From Polyangiaceae bacterium (lineage in GTDB: Bacteria; Myxococcota_A; Polyangia; Polyangiales; Polyangiaceae): a DNA stretch of 64,000 bases. The stretch is from contig JADJRH010000001.1 of assembly GCA_016712345.1 (NCBI GenBank), positions 4,777,001-4,841,000 on the forward strand. Direction: 5' to 3'. This document shows, piece by piece, positions 34,062 to 42,720 of this stretch. Position 1 is the stretch's first letter. Every line of letters starts with the position of its first letter. The position numbers were made by a program, and so were the translations under genes. Under the pieces are notes generated by a model. It was given only the letters and a program-made list of their open reading frames with translations. It made no database searches and was not told the DNA's origin.

Positions 34062-35630
34062 ATGAACGTCCGTCTGCCCGTTCAGGTGGGAACATCCGCG
34101 CTGGCGGATCTTGGAAAAGCAGCGGCCACCTTCGCGCCCGGCGTTGTGATGGGGGCACTGGGTGTACACGCTTTCAAGCCTGACCAACGAGCGCTTGGCG
34201 TGAGCCTGTTTGGGGGTGGACTGTTCCTCGCGGCGCTCGCGCTCTGGGAAGGTGTCAGGGCGTTTCGAACACGCGCCGCCGATGCAGTTCTCACGGACAC
34301 CCACCTCACAATCGAGGGCGGTGTACACAATGGCCTCCAGCTTTCATGGGAAGAAATCGACGCCGAACGAACCCGAGCTGAAACGATTACCGAAAGCCGA
34401 TTCGGTTTGGAACGTGTTGCGGCAAACGCCTTTTTCCTCGCGCTTTCGGCGCTGCTTGCAAATGCGTTGGAGTTGGCCCCCGACACACCTGTGCCGGTTC
34501 GCAAATTGCACCTGACTACCAAGGCCGGCCGAACATGGGTGCTTGCCGAGGCGGTTCATCCCGCGGAGCAGCGATCTCTCGACGCGCTTCTCGGCACCAT
34601 TGTCGCACGGGTAGGTAAGGTCAACGACCCTCCTGCCAAAGCTCCCAACATGCTTGTTTGCGTCAAGTGCGGCGCTCCTCTCACCCCCAATGACCTGCCG
34701 CAGTTGACATGTTTGGCATGTGGAACCTGCAACGAAGTCCCTGCTGAAACAAGGGCACGTATTTCAGCTCAAAGGTCGCTTTATCAATCGAACAGCTTCT
34801 TTGAAACAAGTGTACGCACGCTGCTTGATCAGCCCGGCGCCATTTCGATCAACCGCACTTTTGTTGTTGTTGTCGCGGTATGTCTAACTGTTTGGGTTGT
34901 GGCCAACCTTCCCATTGTGTGGCTCGGCTTTTCCAAAACCGATACGTTTGAACTTGGGTGGATGTTGGCGGCCGGTTGGTTTGGAACAGCCGCGGCTTAT
35001 TTTGCCGCGCGCGCGGCGCTCACAAATCGCCGCGCTCTTCGCCTTCTGGCCACCAACTTCGGCGCCAGAGCGCTCTCTACTGCCGGTCAATGGGCGTGCC
35101 GCCGATGCGGTGGACCTTTACCTCCCGCCGACGGGTTAATTGTCAACTGCGCCTATTGCGACGCGGACAACGTTCTTGGAATGGACCTGCGTTCTCAGGC
35201 GGCGAGCGCTGCTGAACAGGCTCTCTCTTTGGCCGATATGCTTGCAGCGCGAAAACGTGAGCAGTCAAGTCGGCGTAGAATTGCATTGGGGGCAGGCATA
35301 GCCGCCCTGGCGGCGTCGGGCTTATTGCTTGTTTCGGTGAGTGTTGCCAAAGAGCACCAGGACCAAATGACCGCCTGCAAAGGGGGCAACGCCGAAGCGT
35401 GCCTTCGGGTGGGTGGCGCGCTCGATCTGGCCATTATTGGGGCCGAAAACGACCCAGAAGCGCTCGTCTGGTATCTCCGCGGCTGCGATCTGAATAACGG
35501 GGAAGCCTGCCACCGCACGGCCAACTTATACAGGTGGGGGACCGATGTGGAGCCCGACCCTGCAAAAGAAAAACTATACCGTCAAAAAGCCTGCTCCCTC
35601 GGCTACGCCGAAGCATGTTCATTCGAGTAA
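34062..35630 (+). CDS. Membrane protein with two zinc ribbons and Sel1-like repeats
   Basis: 522 residues. Two N-terminal hydrophobic helices (about 20-65), a soluble region, then a zinc ribbon 'CVKCGAPLTPND...TCLACG' (about 202-220), two further helices (about 265-325), a second ribbon 'CRRCGGPLPPADGLIVNCAYC' (about 346-366), and another helix (about 410-430). The C-terminus has two Sel1/TPR-like units with paired cysteines ('YLRGCDLNNGEACHRTANLY', 'KACSLGYAEACSFE'), a form common in myxobacteria. ATG 34062 follows a GAGGTGA site, 31 bases after gltD. Function unknown; Sel1 repeats generally mediate protein contacts. Confidence 0.7.
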   Translation: MNVRLPVQVGTSALADLGKAAATFAPGVVMGALGVHAFKPDQRALGVSLFGGGLFLAALALWEGVRAFRTRAADAVLTDTHLTIEGGVHNGLQLSWEEIDAERTRAETITESRFGLERVAANAFFLALSALLANALELAPDTPVPVRKLHLTTKAGRTWVLAEAVHPAEQRSLDALLGTIVARVGKVNDPPAKAPNMLVCVKCGAPLTPNDLPQLTCLACGTCNEVPAETRARISAQRSLYQSNSFFETSVRTLLDQPGAISINRTFVVVVAVCLTVWVVANLPIVWLGFSKTDTFELGWMLAAGWFGTAAAYFAARAALTNRRALRLLATNFGARALSTAGQWACRRCGGPLPPADGLIVNCAYCDADNVLGMDLRSQAASAAEQALSLADMLAARKREQSSRRRIALGAGIAALAASGLLLVSVSVAKEHQDQMTACKGGNAEACLRVGGALDLAIIGAENDPEALVWYLRGCDLNNGEACHRTANLYRWGTDVEPDPAKEKLYRQKACSLGYAEACSFE

Positions 35631-35650
35631 GAAACCCAGAGCGACCACTG

Positions 35651-36232
35651 ACGCGTCACGCCAAGACCTGAAGCGCCTGGATGCCTGTGACGTCTCTTCA
35701 CCACCGGGAGGACACAGAGGAACACGGAGTTTTTTGTTTCTTTGGCTGCAATGGGTACACATCAGCCGTGTTCCCGGCCTGACAGGGATCGGTCACGTGG
35801 TGCGAGACGATTGCAGCCTAAAATACAAAAAAACTCCGTGGATCTCCGTGATCTCCGCGCCTCCTAGGTAACTTCCCTTTAGCGGAACGTTCTTCAAGGC
35901 ACGGATCCAGTCTTGTCGAGACGTTTGGGACACCCTTGCCCGTCGCCAAGCGGAAAAGCGAACAGCGTGGCGCGTCGGGTTCTCCAGATGGAGTTCTGTG
36001 GCGAGCGCAGCCACGACGAAAACGAGAGACCGGCGAGACCGGTGGATGGCGACGTGATGGACATCTCAAGTCGCCGGACGTCCCAGAACGGGCTCTTTTC
36101 TGCTGCATCGACAACTCAACCGCAACGAGTTACTCGCCGTTCGAATGAGGCGCATGCGCCGCTGGGGAACTCCGTGTTGAATACGACGTGTCAGGTGAGT
36201 GGGCATTTCAGCTCGTTGCGGGGCGCTGAAGT
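35651..36232 (+). repeat. Dispersed structured repeat, copy 2 (modules A+B+tail)
   Basis: Nearly identical to copy 1 over ~540 bases, in the same orientation. Inner stem GGCTGCAAT (35744-35752) pairs with ATTGCAGCC (35810-35818); outer stem ACGGAGTTTTTTGT pairs with ACAAAAAAACTCCGT. Module B spans about 35894-36090. A tail of ~45 bases from 36188 ('GTGTCAGGTGAGTGGGCATT' then TTCAGC...GCTGAA) is shared with copy 3 but absent from copy 1. It occupies almost all of the 647 bases between the Sel1-type gene and the ThuA gene. No protein gene is supported inside it. Confidence 0.85.
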
Positions 36233-36277
36233 TACCCTCATTCGAATGGGGCCGCGAAGTGCGCCTTCGCTGTCAGG

Positions 36278-37768
36278 TTAGTCAAATGTGTACACACGTA
36301 ACGATCGCAGGCTCCAGTTGGTTCCGTGCGTGTTGGCGCCGATCTTTGCTTTTCCACCGGCAGGCGGTTGATACGGAAACGCCTCGTAGTTGACCGTGAA
36401 ACGCTCCACTTCCACCCCCTTGTCAAACACGGTAACCGTCATCATGGCCGGAGCCTTATTGCCATTTTCGTCAACGTTCACCGCCACGCGAAGCAGATAT
36501 TCGTTTCCTTTCTGGCCCCAATCAATCACCGTTTCACCAATCTGGTTAAACCCGCCGTTTACGAAACCCATGTGTTTCATCACCCCTTGGCCGGCCACCG
36601 CCCCAAGGTCCACATTCATGGCCCAAGTGTTGATCTTGTTTTGATCGACGGAAGCGCTGTCGAGATTCAGATCAAAACAAAAGGAGTTGAGATTGTCAGT
36701 GCCTGCCGCAATGGTAAACAAACCCTCCATCACATAAGCAGCCGACGGATCCAACTCCACGTCCTGCCGCACAACGTGTTGATTTTGACCCGTCACGTCT
36801 GTCATGACAAGGGCGTTTTGGCTCACTTCAAAGGGAAAATCGCCCGGCGCCTGGAGCGGTTGCCACGTTCCGTTTTTTTCTACACCATCAAATTCTGATA
36901 CAACAACGTGGTCCCAGTCCTTGCCTCCCGCCCATTCCACCGCACCCCACACATGATCCATAAACGCGGGCTCAGACCAGCTTTCAACGGTGTGCCCGAG
37001 GGCCGTATAAAACGCTCTCCCGCCTTCCCACCCGTGGTACCAAGCAATGGGATGATCGCCCATGGCCGTATCCCCCACGCCGTAGGAGGCTTCATCAAGG
37101 GACAGGAGCACCGTTACGTCGGCGCGTGGGTTTTGTTGAAACGCATACCATTCGTCGGTTCGACTCCATACGTCGGCCAAGCCGTGGGTGGCCGCGTGGG
37201 AAGGTCGCTCCACCCGAATGTCCGCCTGTTGAATTGCCGGATGGGCTTTAAAATAAGCCCCAACGAGCCCCCCATACCAGGCCCAGTCATATTCTGTATC
37301 GGTTGCCGAGTGTACACCAATGAACCCACCGCCCGATTGGATAAACGCCTGAAATGCGGCTTGTTGACTGTCGTCCAGCACGTCGCCCGACGTGAGAACA
37401 AAGGCGACAACGTTGAGTTTGGAAAGATTTCCATCTGTAAAAAAAGCCGGGTCTTCTGTAGCTGTTACCTCCCAACCTTCCATTTCGGCGCGGGCTTTTA
37501 TCGCATTAATCGCCGCCGGAATGGAGTCGTGCCGAAAGCCGGTTGTGCGGCTGAAAAGCAGCAGTGCCGGGGGCGTTTCAACAGTTTCGGAGGTTGAATT
37601 GGTGACCGTTTCAGTCGTGGTGGAAGTGGAAACGGTGGCCCCACCCGATCCGCCGGAATTGGTAGATGTGGACGATGCACTTTCAGAGGAACATCCGACC
37701 CACCCGGTGGTCCCAATCACTCCCACAACTGGAACCCAACGTCTTATGAGCGAAGCGAGTCTCTCCAT
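36278..37768 (-). CDS. ThuA-domain lipoprotein
   Basis: About 496 residues from ATG 37768, which has a GAGGAG site 12 bases upstream. Lipobox 'TTGWVGC' near residue 27, then a Ser/Thr-rich tether. The ThuA (trehalose-utilisation-like, class I amidotransferase-fold) domain spans about 65-290: 'LLLFSRTTGFRHDSIP', 'AFQAFIQSGGGFIGVHSATD', 'HPIAWYH..EGGRAFYTALGHT'. A C-terminal domain (~300-496) looks like the beta-sandwich (DUF1080/laminin-G-like) often fused to ThuA. ThuA proteins are associated with carbohydrate use, but their reaction is not settled. Divergent from the next lipoprotein gene, with starts only about 20 bases apart. Confidence 0.8.
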   Translation of the reverse strand: MERLASLIRRWVPVVGVIGTTGWVGCSSESASSTSTNSGGSGGATVSTSTTTETVTNSTSETVETPPALLLFSRTTGFRHDSIPAAINAIKARAEMEGWEVTATEDPAFFTDGNLSKLNVVAFVLTSGDVLDDSQQAAFQAFIQSGGGFIGVHSATDTEYDWAWYGGLVGAYFKAHPAIQQADIRVERPSHAATHGLADVWSRTDEWYAFQQNPRADVTVLLSLDEASYGVGDTAMGDHPIAWYHGWEGGRAFYTALGHTVESWSEPAFMDHVWGAVEWAGGKDWDHVVVSEFDGVEKNGTWQPLQAPGDFPFEVSQNALVMTDVTGQNQHVVRQDVELDPSAAYVMEGLFTIAAGTDNLNSFCFDLNLDSASVDQNKINTWAMNVDLGAVAGQGVMKHMGFVNGGFNQIGETVIDWGQKGNEYLLRVAVNVDENGNKAPAMMTVTVFDKGVEVERFTVNYEAFPYQPPAGGKAKIGANTHGTNWSLRSLRVYTFD

Positions 37769-37787
37769 TTCGCGACGGTACTCCTCA

Positions 37788-39263
37788 ATGTGTACACGTA
37801 CAAGCCTTTTCCTTTCGGCGGGCTTTTTGGCAATTGGGTGCGCTACCTCCCCCGCGTCGCCTCCACCCGTGTGTTTGCCGGCTCCTCCCGAGGTGACCAC
37901 CGTTTCCACCCCAAAGCCCGCGCCCGCACCTTCAGCAAATCCCGCCACCCAACCGGCGGAGCCCATTCAGGCCAGGAAAAACGCCGTTCAGGCGGGCTTT
38001 TGCTCCGAGGTAGAATGGGTGGCCGCCAAAAACGAGTTTCAAGCCATTGATAAATTGGTGAGTGGCCTTTCCAAAGACGGCTCGCCCGCCGATCCCATTG
38101 GCAAGCGTGTTGGGGCTCTCGCGCAATCGCCTTGTTATCGCCAAGAACTGATGTGGAACTTCAGTTCGGCGGATGTGATGCCGGTGACAGCCTGGGCCCT
38201 GTCAGACTGGTGGGAAAATGGTGGAAGAGACTTTGTGTTAGAACCTTTGGAACATGCCAACGCGATTCACTTTGCACCCACTGTTCGCTCCGCCCTCGTG
38301 ACTGAGAACCTTCCCGCCGGTCATGCGCTCGCCAACATTCTCTGTGCGTCGTCAGGTTCGGAATGCGACCCGCTGGGTAAAGGTGCCGCGGTCGGTCTGA
38401 CCCACGACGTGCAGCGCGTGGCCTTGCTGCGCGGCAGCGCCACGCCTCAGCGACTTGATACTCAGGTGACCGACCGCAAAAACGACTGCATACGGGAGGC
38501 TCTTAAAAAACCTGAATCGGGGCGCCTCCTCGCACTTGGCGGTTGTGTAGACGCCCTGCGACTCACCACGGCAGAACTGCCTCTCGGCCGATTTAAGTCG
38601 CCCGTGGGGTGGCTCATCATGCGTGGCCGGCGCGGTCACTACAGCTTTTGCGACGAGGTACGAGTCTACCACCTCGAAACCGGCTCCGCGTTCGTTGCAT
38701 CACGCTGTTCAGGGCTTGTTTTGGCAAACAACGGTTCGGTGGATCAAGCCGCAACCGCTGCCCAAAGTGCCGTGCGTACACAAGTTGGAAATCTACCCGT
38801 GGAGGTGTTGCGCCGACTCGCTCTTCTGATGTGGATCAAAGACAACGTTCCTCAAACGATTCAAGAGTATGATAAGTTGCCTTTGCCCGAGGGTATTGCT
38901 CTGCCGGAGCCCGACAGTGGGATGTCCTTTGGAACCGGCGGATTTAGTACCTGGGCGCACAGCGGTCAAACCCGCATTTCGTACGAAATTGTGGACGGCA
39001 CCAGTCCGTTGCTAAAGGGTAAGTTTGTTTGGCCCGACTCGGCCGACGTCGCCGATCAGGTGATGGATGACCTGGTTGTCACGGCCGAAGCCTCGCTCGT
39101 GGAAGGTTGTCCCAAAACAGCCCTACCCAAAAACATACCCATGGTCGGAACGCTCGGCGGCGTCAGTTCTATTGATGCAACACCGGCGGCCCTTCAAGCC
39201 GCGGGCGACGAACTCGCCGCCGCGTTTGCCAAAATGCGCAGCGTAAAGGCTTGTAAGAAGTAA
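37788..39263 (+). CDS. Hypothetical lipoprotein
   Basis: About 491 residues from ATG 37788. The N-terminus 'RTSLFLSAGFLAIGC' is a lipoprotein signal with lipobox AIGC. A Pro/Ala-rich tether (about 20-60) is followed by a globular region with several cysteines ('CYRQELMWNF', 'CASSGSECDP', 'CDEVRVYHLE'). No family recognised. No clear ribosome site precedes the start, and an ATG at 37746 is a possible alternative. A GTGTACAC palindrome (37790-37797) overlaps the start codon. Convergent with the KGGVGR ATPase gene. Confidence 0.6.
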   Translation: MCTRTSLFLSAGFLAIGCATSPASPPPVCLPAPPEVTTVSTPKPAPAPSANPATQPAEPIQARKNAVQAGFCSEVEWVAAKNEFQAIDKLVSGLSKDGSPADPIGKRVGALAQSPCYRQELMWNFSSADVMPVTAWALSDWWENGGRDFVLEPLEHANAIHFAPTVRSALVTENLPAGHALANILCASSGSECDPLGKGAAVGLTHDVQRVALLRGSATPQRLDTQVTDRKNDCIREALKKPESGRLLALGGCVDALRLTTAELPLGRFKSPVGWLIMRGRRGHYSFCDEVRVYHLETGSAFVASRCSGLVLANNGSVDQAATAAQSAVRTQVGNLPVEVLRRLALLMWIKDNVPQTIQEYDKLPLPEGIALPEPDSGMSFGTGGFSTWAHSGQTRISYEIVDGTSPLLKGKFVWPDSADVADQVMDDLVVTAEASLVEGCPKTALPKNIPMVGTLGGVSSIDATPAALQAAGDELAAAFAKMRSVKACKK

Positions 39264-39298
39264 AAAAGACTACCCATCAGCCTGCGGCTTATCAACGA

Positions 39299-41998
39299 TT
39301 AAGCTCTTCCCCGCTTTTGAGCGTCCCGAAACAACTTCAGAACGGCTGGTCGGCGGCCGCCGGACAGTTTGAAGTTCAAGCCGTGACGGATGATCTCGGG
39401 TAGAAAGAGTTCCGCGTGGTCTCCGGATTTCACAACACCCTGGTCCTCGAGGAATTTCACGTCGTCATTGGACAATTGAAACGCTTCTGCCTGAAAAGGC
39501 ATTTTGCGCAGATCTTCATCGGCGTTTCGCAGTCTGTTGAGTAGTTTTTCGAGCCCGGGCGTTTCCTGAATCAGCTCCTCGATCTTTTTCTTTGAGCATT
39601 CTTCCAGAGCATCGCGAAGGGATGTAGCATTCACCCGCTGTAGTTCTTTTCGTGCGCTTTCGCGCGTGCCATTGGCAACCAAACGAACCAGGTCGCGCGC
39701 CTGCAATCGGCCTTGATAATCAGATAAGGCAGCAATTACCCATCGATCGGTATACGCTTCATTGGAACCTGGACTCCCCATGCGCTCACCCCAAAAGGGA
39801 ATCAGTGCTTCGCGCAAGCTCTCATATGGCTCATTGTTAAGGTCACTGAATCTGATAAACTGCGTCTGATTCAGGATCCACGCGACCAAACGCATGGCCT
39901 CTGTGGCCGTCCAATGGAGCGCAAACCGCTCATAGTTGGATGCGAACTGCCCAAAATTCTGGACAATGGCCTGTTGCGCGATGTCGCGGCGAACGAATGT
40001 TACAATCCCCAGGTGGGAAGAACGAAGTTCGCGAATTGCCACTGTCAAGTCAGACAGCAGAGCGAAGAGTCTTGTCCGCGGCTTGGGATGCAATTTTTCG
40101 CCCGGTCCCAGTTGAAACGCATCTTCGAGCCCATCCACAACAAGACACAGCGACCTGCCGCGTCGCGCGAGTTCAGAATGGAGGTCCGTCAGATTGCCAA
40201 CGTTAAAGCCCAGACGAGTTGAAATCCCCTGAATCCAAAAATCCAACCCATCCACCCCTTTTTCAGGGTCGCGCAACGCGGCGCTCAACTCGCGCCCCGT
40301 CATTATAGAACTTCCGCGCGTTCCCAGCGAATCACGAACGTTCTCTTCCGCCTCTCCTACGCGCGCCGCGAGGTTGGCGTTTAAGTGAAGCGGCGAGAGC
40401 AATGGGAAAACCAGGGCGTTGGGGCGGTTGCCGTTTGGCACGACCTGCGCAGCAAAGGTTCGCCACGAACCGGCCATCACCAATTGACCCCACGCATACG
40501 TTTTGCCGGCCCCCTTGGCGCCGAGGACGACAGCTGCGGGAAGACCTTCTTTTGCCGCCTCTACTAGGTCTTTCAGCGGTTTGGTGGGCAACATGTTTTG
40601 CAACGTGTTTGCTTCCGCGTACTCCAATTGCGAAGCGAAATCGGCCACACTCTTGAGCGTGGCAGTTGTCTCCGAGACCGCTTTTTCTACCTGTTCCAGC
40701 ACAAGCGACGCCGCAATTTCCCGGGCTGTTTGCTTGCCAAGGGACGTTCCGGGCAGCTTCAGGTTTAGCAAATTCTCCACAGAGTCAAATTCAAGCAGCT
40801 CCTGCGCAAAAGGCACTTCATGAATGTTGGGAGCTACCAAGTCGAGCGTTGCGTCGTTTTCATTCTCCGGCACAACTTCGCGTTGTAAAATCCCCACCTT
40901 TTCGGAGACGTCTTGACCGTCTTGAATCATTGTGAGGACTACTTCAGTCGGGGTTGCCCTCGTCGTAGTCCGATCAAAGAGCTGCAACTGCGGATCATTT
41001 GAGGAGGACAGTTGAGCCATGTTGATGGTCGGAGTCGAGCGCAGCCTTCGCAACACGTGGCGTGTTCCTTCAAAAGACTGGTAATTGCACGCGGTGACCA
41101 GCACGCGTTTTACCCGTGGATCCAACAGAAGGGGAGATGCGAGTTCGCTGACTCCGGCGCGCAAGTCTACTAGAATTGTGTCGATGCCCAGCCGGGCACC
41201 AAGTGCCACCAACGCGTCGGCAATGATGTACGCTCTACCGGGCCGTCGAACGAGGTGTTCCGGTAATATTTCACGCACGAACAACGCGTCGTCCCCGGCC
41301 GGCTCGTTTGGTTCATCGGGCAATTCACGAAGATCAAACGACGGTAGAAAGTAGAACTCCCGCCGTCCGGCGTTTAGCTCCCAAGAGAGCGGCGGGCCTA
41401 ACTGATCTTGTGCGATGGGTAGAGCGTCACGCCTCCAATCATCTGCGTCGTGGACTAACCCAAGAAAGTTGAGCAACGTAAACCGATTGGTCGGACCGGG
41501 GATTTGCAGCGTCAGCCCCGGCGCTTCGAGGTCGGCGTCCACTACAAGAACCTTTGCAGGGCGTTTTCTACCCAGTAGTGCTCCAAGGGTGGCGAGCAGG
41601 GTAGTTGTTCTACCAACACCGCCTTTGAAAGAGTAGAAGGCCGCAATGGAGGGGGAGCCGGCGGGAAATGGTGAAAGTTCCATCCGGGGATGGTCAACTT
41701 CGGCCCATAATGGTCTTTGCCGTCGTCTTGACGGGTAGGGAGGCTCGTCCTGGAATACGATTGTCAGGTTTCGGCGTTGGCCCGGCGGGCTCGCCAACTC
41801 TACCGCGTGCGAACCGTCTTCCTCTGTTGTGAAACGAGCTTTGAGAAGCTTATTCAGAAGATCGAGACATGCGCTTTGACGCTCTTCCGGCGTGTGAATG
41901 ACCAGCGACTGGTTGTCTGCCGACACGCCATACCAAGGGGCGTTTCCTGTTCGATTCAACTCGTGTTCAACGTCACGCCAAGTATAAAACGTTTTCAT
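39299..41998 (-). CDS. KGGVGR-motif ParA-like ATPase fused to a second P-loop (STAND-like) NTPase
   Basis: 899 residues. After ~115 residues without a known domain comes a deviant Walker A, KGGVGRTT (125-132), followed by 'VLVVDADLEAPG' (150-161) and 'ILVDLRAGVSELASPLL' (275-291). This is a ParA/MinD-type fold, with Arg where the usual deviant motif has Lys. A second P-loop, GAKGAGKT, is at 493-500, with a Walker B-like 'LCLVVDGLED' at 617-626; the region after it is helical, as in STAND/AAA NTPases. Proteins of this 'KGGVGR-motif variant' class occur in bacterial conflict-type loci. The start overlaps the stop of the HEPN-like gene by one base (TAATG), so the two are coupled. Role in defence is inference. 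Confidence 0.75.
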   Translation of the reverse strand: MKTFYTWRDVEHELNRTGNAPWYGVSADNQSLVIHTPEERQSACLDLLNKLLKARFTTEEDGSHAVELASPPGQRRNLTIVFQDEPPYPSRRRQRPLWAEVDHPRMELSPFPAGSPSIAAFYSFKGGVGRTTTLLATLGALLGRKRPAKVLVVDADLEAPGLTLQIPGPTNRFTLLNFLGLVHDADDWRRDALPIAQDQLGPPLSWELNAGRREFYFLPSFDLRELPDEPNEPAGDDALFVREILPEHLVRRPGRAYIIADALVALGARLGIDTILVDLRAGVSELASPLLLDPRVKRVLVTACNYQSFEGTRHVLRRLRSTPTINMAQLSSSNDPQLQLFDRTTTRATPTEVVLTMIQDGQDVSEKVGILQREVVPENENDATLDLVAPNIHEVPFAQELLEFDSVENLLNLKLPGTSLGKQTAREIAASLVLEQVEKAVSETTATLKSVADFASQLEYAEANTLQNMLPTKPLKDLVEAAKEGLPAAVVLGAKGAGKTYAWGQLVMAGSWRTFAAQVVPNGNRPNALVFPLLSPLHLNANLAARVGEAEENVRDSLGTRGSSIMTGRELSAALRDPEKGVDGLDFWIQGISTRLGFNVGNLTDLHSELARRGRSLCLVVDGLEDAFQLGPGEKLHPKPRTRLFALLSDLTVAIRELRSSHLGIVTFVRRDIAQQAIVQNFGQFASNYERFALHWTATEAMRLVAWILNQTQFIRFSDLNNEPYESLREALIPFWGERMGSPGSNEAYTDRWVIAALSDYQGRLQARDLVRLVANGTRESARKELQRVNATSLRDALEECSKKKIEELIQETPGLEKLLNRLRNADEDLRKMPFQAEAFQLSNDDVKFLEDQGVVKSGDHAELFLPEIIRHGLNFKLSGGRRPAVLKLFRDAQKRGRA

Positions 41999-42720
41999 TA
42001 CAAGTTCTCCTCAATATGGGAGATGGCTTCGGCAGCGCCGCGCACCACCGCTTCATAGGTGCGAGGCTGAAGACGTTGCCCGTATCGCAGGGCCTCATGA
42101 AGCCGCACAATCGGTACGTTGGGTTGTCCCTCAAGTTCAAGATGTGGTGGAAAAAACTTTCGCCTAGTGGCTGTTTCTGACAGGTGATTCAGGTCGTGGG
42201 TTAGCTCTGACTCATCTAAATCGCCGGTGTGGTTCACGTTGCGCATTTTCAACAACACGTTCTTTAGACCGCACTCGATTGCGTACACCGCAAGCAAAAC
42301 GCGCGATCCATCATATCTGATTTTCTTACCCTCTCGCAGCTTCTCAATTTGAGCCGCGTCTTTGTGATAAGAAAAGGCCTCCTTCAGCGCCCTTCGACCA
42401 ATTCGAAGCCGGTTTCCAGAACCGGGGGCATTCCCTCGCCAGAGTCTGGGAGCGTGTTCGCGAGCGTACCCCACACACGCCTTCGCCTCAGCCAGCGAGA
42501 TTCCACATGGCACTGGCAAGAGGTCAACACCGCCCGCCTCAATCTCAACAAGAACATCGTCTACCGAAACGTTGTTGTGCGCCTTCACCACCGCTTGCAG
42601 TCCATGCGGGTGCGGGCCGAGCAGATCTTTCCAACCGGGGAGCACGCTCAGCCAATACCATTGGCGTGCACCGATGTGTCTTCTTTTTTTACTCAGACTG
42701 CTTTTATACCAGCAATTCAC
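41998..42720 (-). CDS. HEPN-like domain protein
   Basis: Up to 240 residues from ATG 42720; this start overlaps the end of the DUF1552 gene by 17 bases, and a GTG in 'LSVLPGW' (codon 26) is an alternative. The C-terminal half (about 135-235) has the HEPN helical pattern: 'VLLAVYAIECGLKNVLL' for the central helix, 'THDLNHLSE' with the H-D-L signature, and a last helix ending 'YEAVVRGAAEAISHI'. The strict RX4-6H RNase motif of toxin HEPNs is not obvious, so catalysis is uncertain. The N-terminal ~130 residues are not recognised. Coupled with the downstream two-NTPase gene, it could be the effector or a nucleic-acid/nucleotide binding partner. Confidence 0.6.
   Translation of the reverse strand: MNCWYKSSLSKKRRHIGARQWYWLSVLPGWKDLLGPHPHGLQAVVKAHNNVSVDDVLVEIEAGGVDLLPVPCGISLAEAKACVGYAREHAPRLWRGNAPGSGNRLRIGRRALKEAFSYHKDAAQIEKLREGKKIRYDGSRVLLAVYAIECGLKNVLLKMRNVNHTGDLDESELTHDLNHLSETATRRKFFPPHLELEGQPNVPIVRLHEALRYGQRLQPRTYEAVVRGAAEAISHIEENL

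Noticed and set aside
34062..35630. Assigning a regulatory function to the zinc-ribbon/Sel1 membrane protein because it follows gltD
   Set aside because: Only proximity supports it; no motif links it to nitrogen metabolism.
27117..36232. Composite transposon carrying gltBD between repeat copies 1 and 2
   Set aside because: Direct repeats flank the region, but no transposase is present, gltBD is a core pathway, and a third, older module lies inside.
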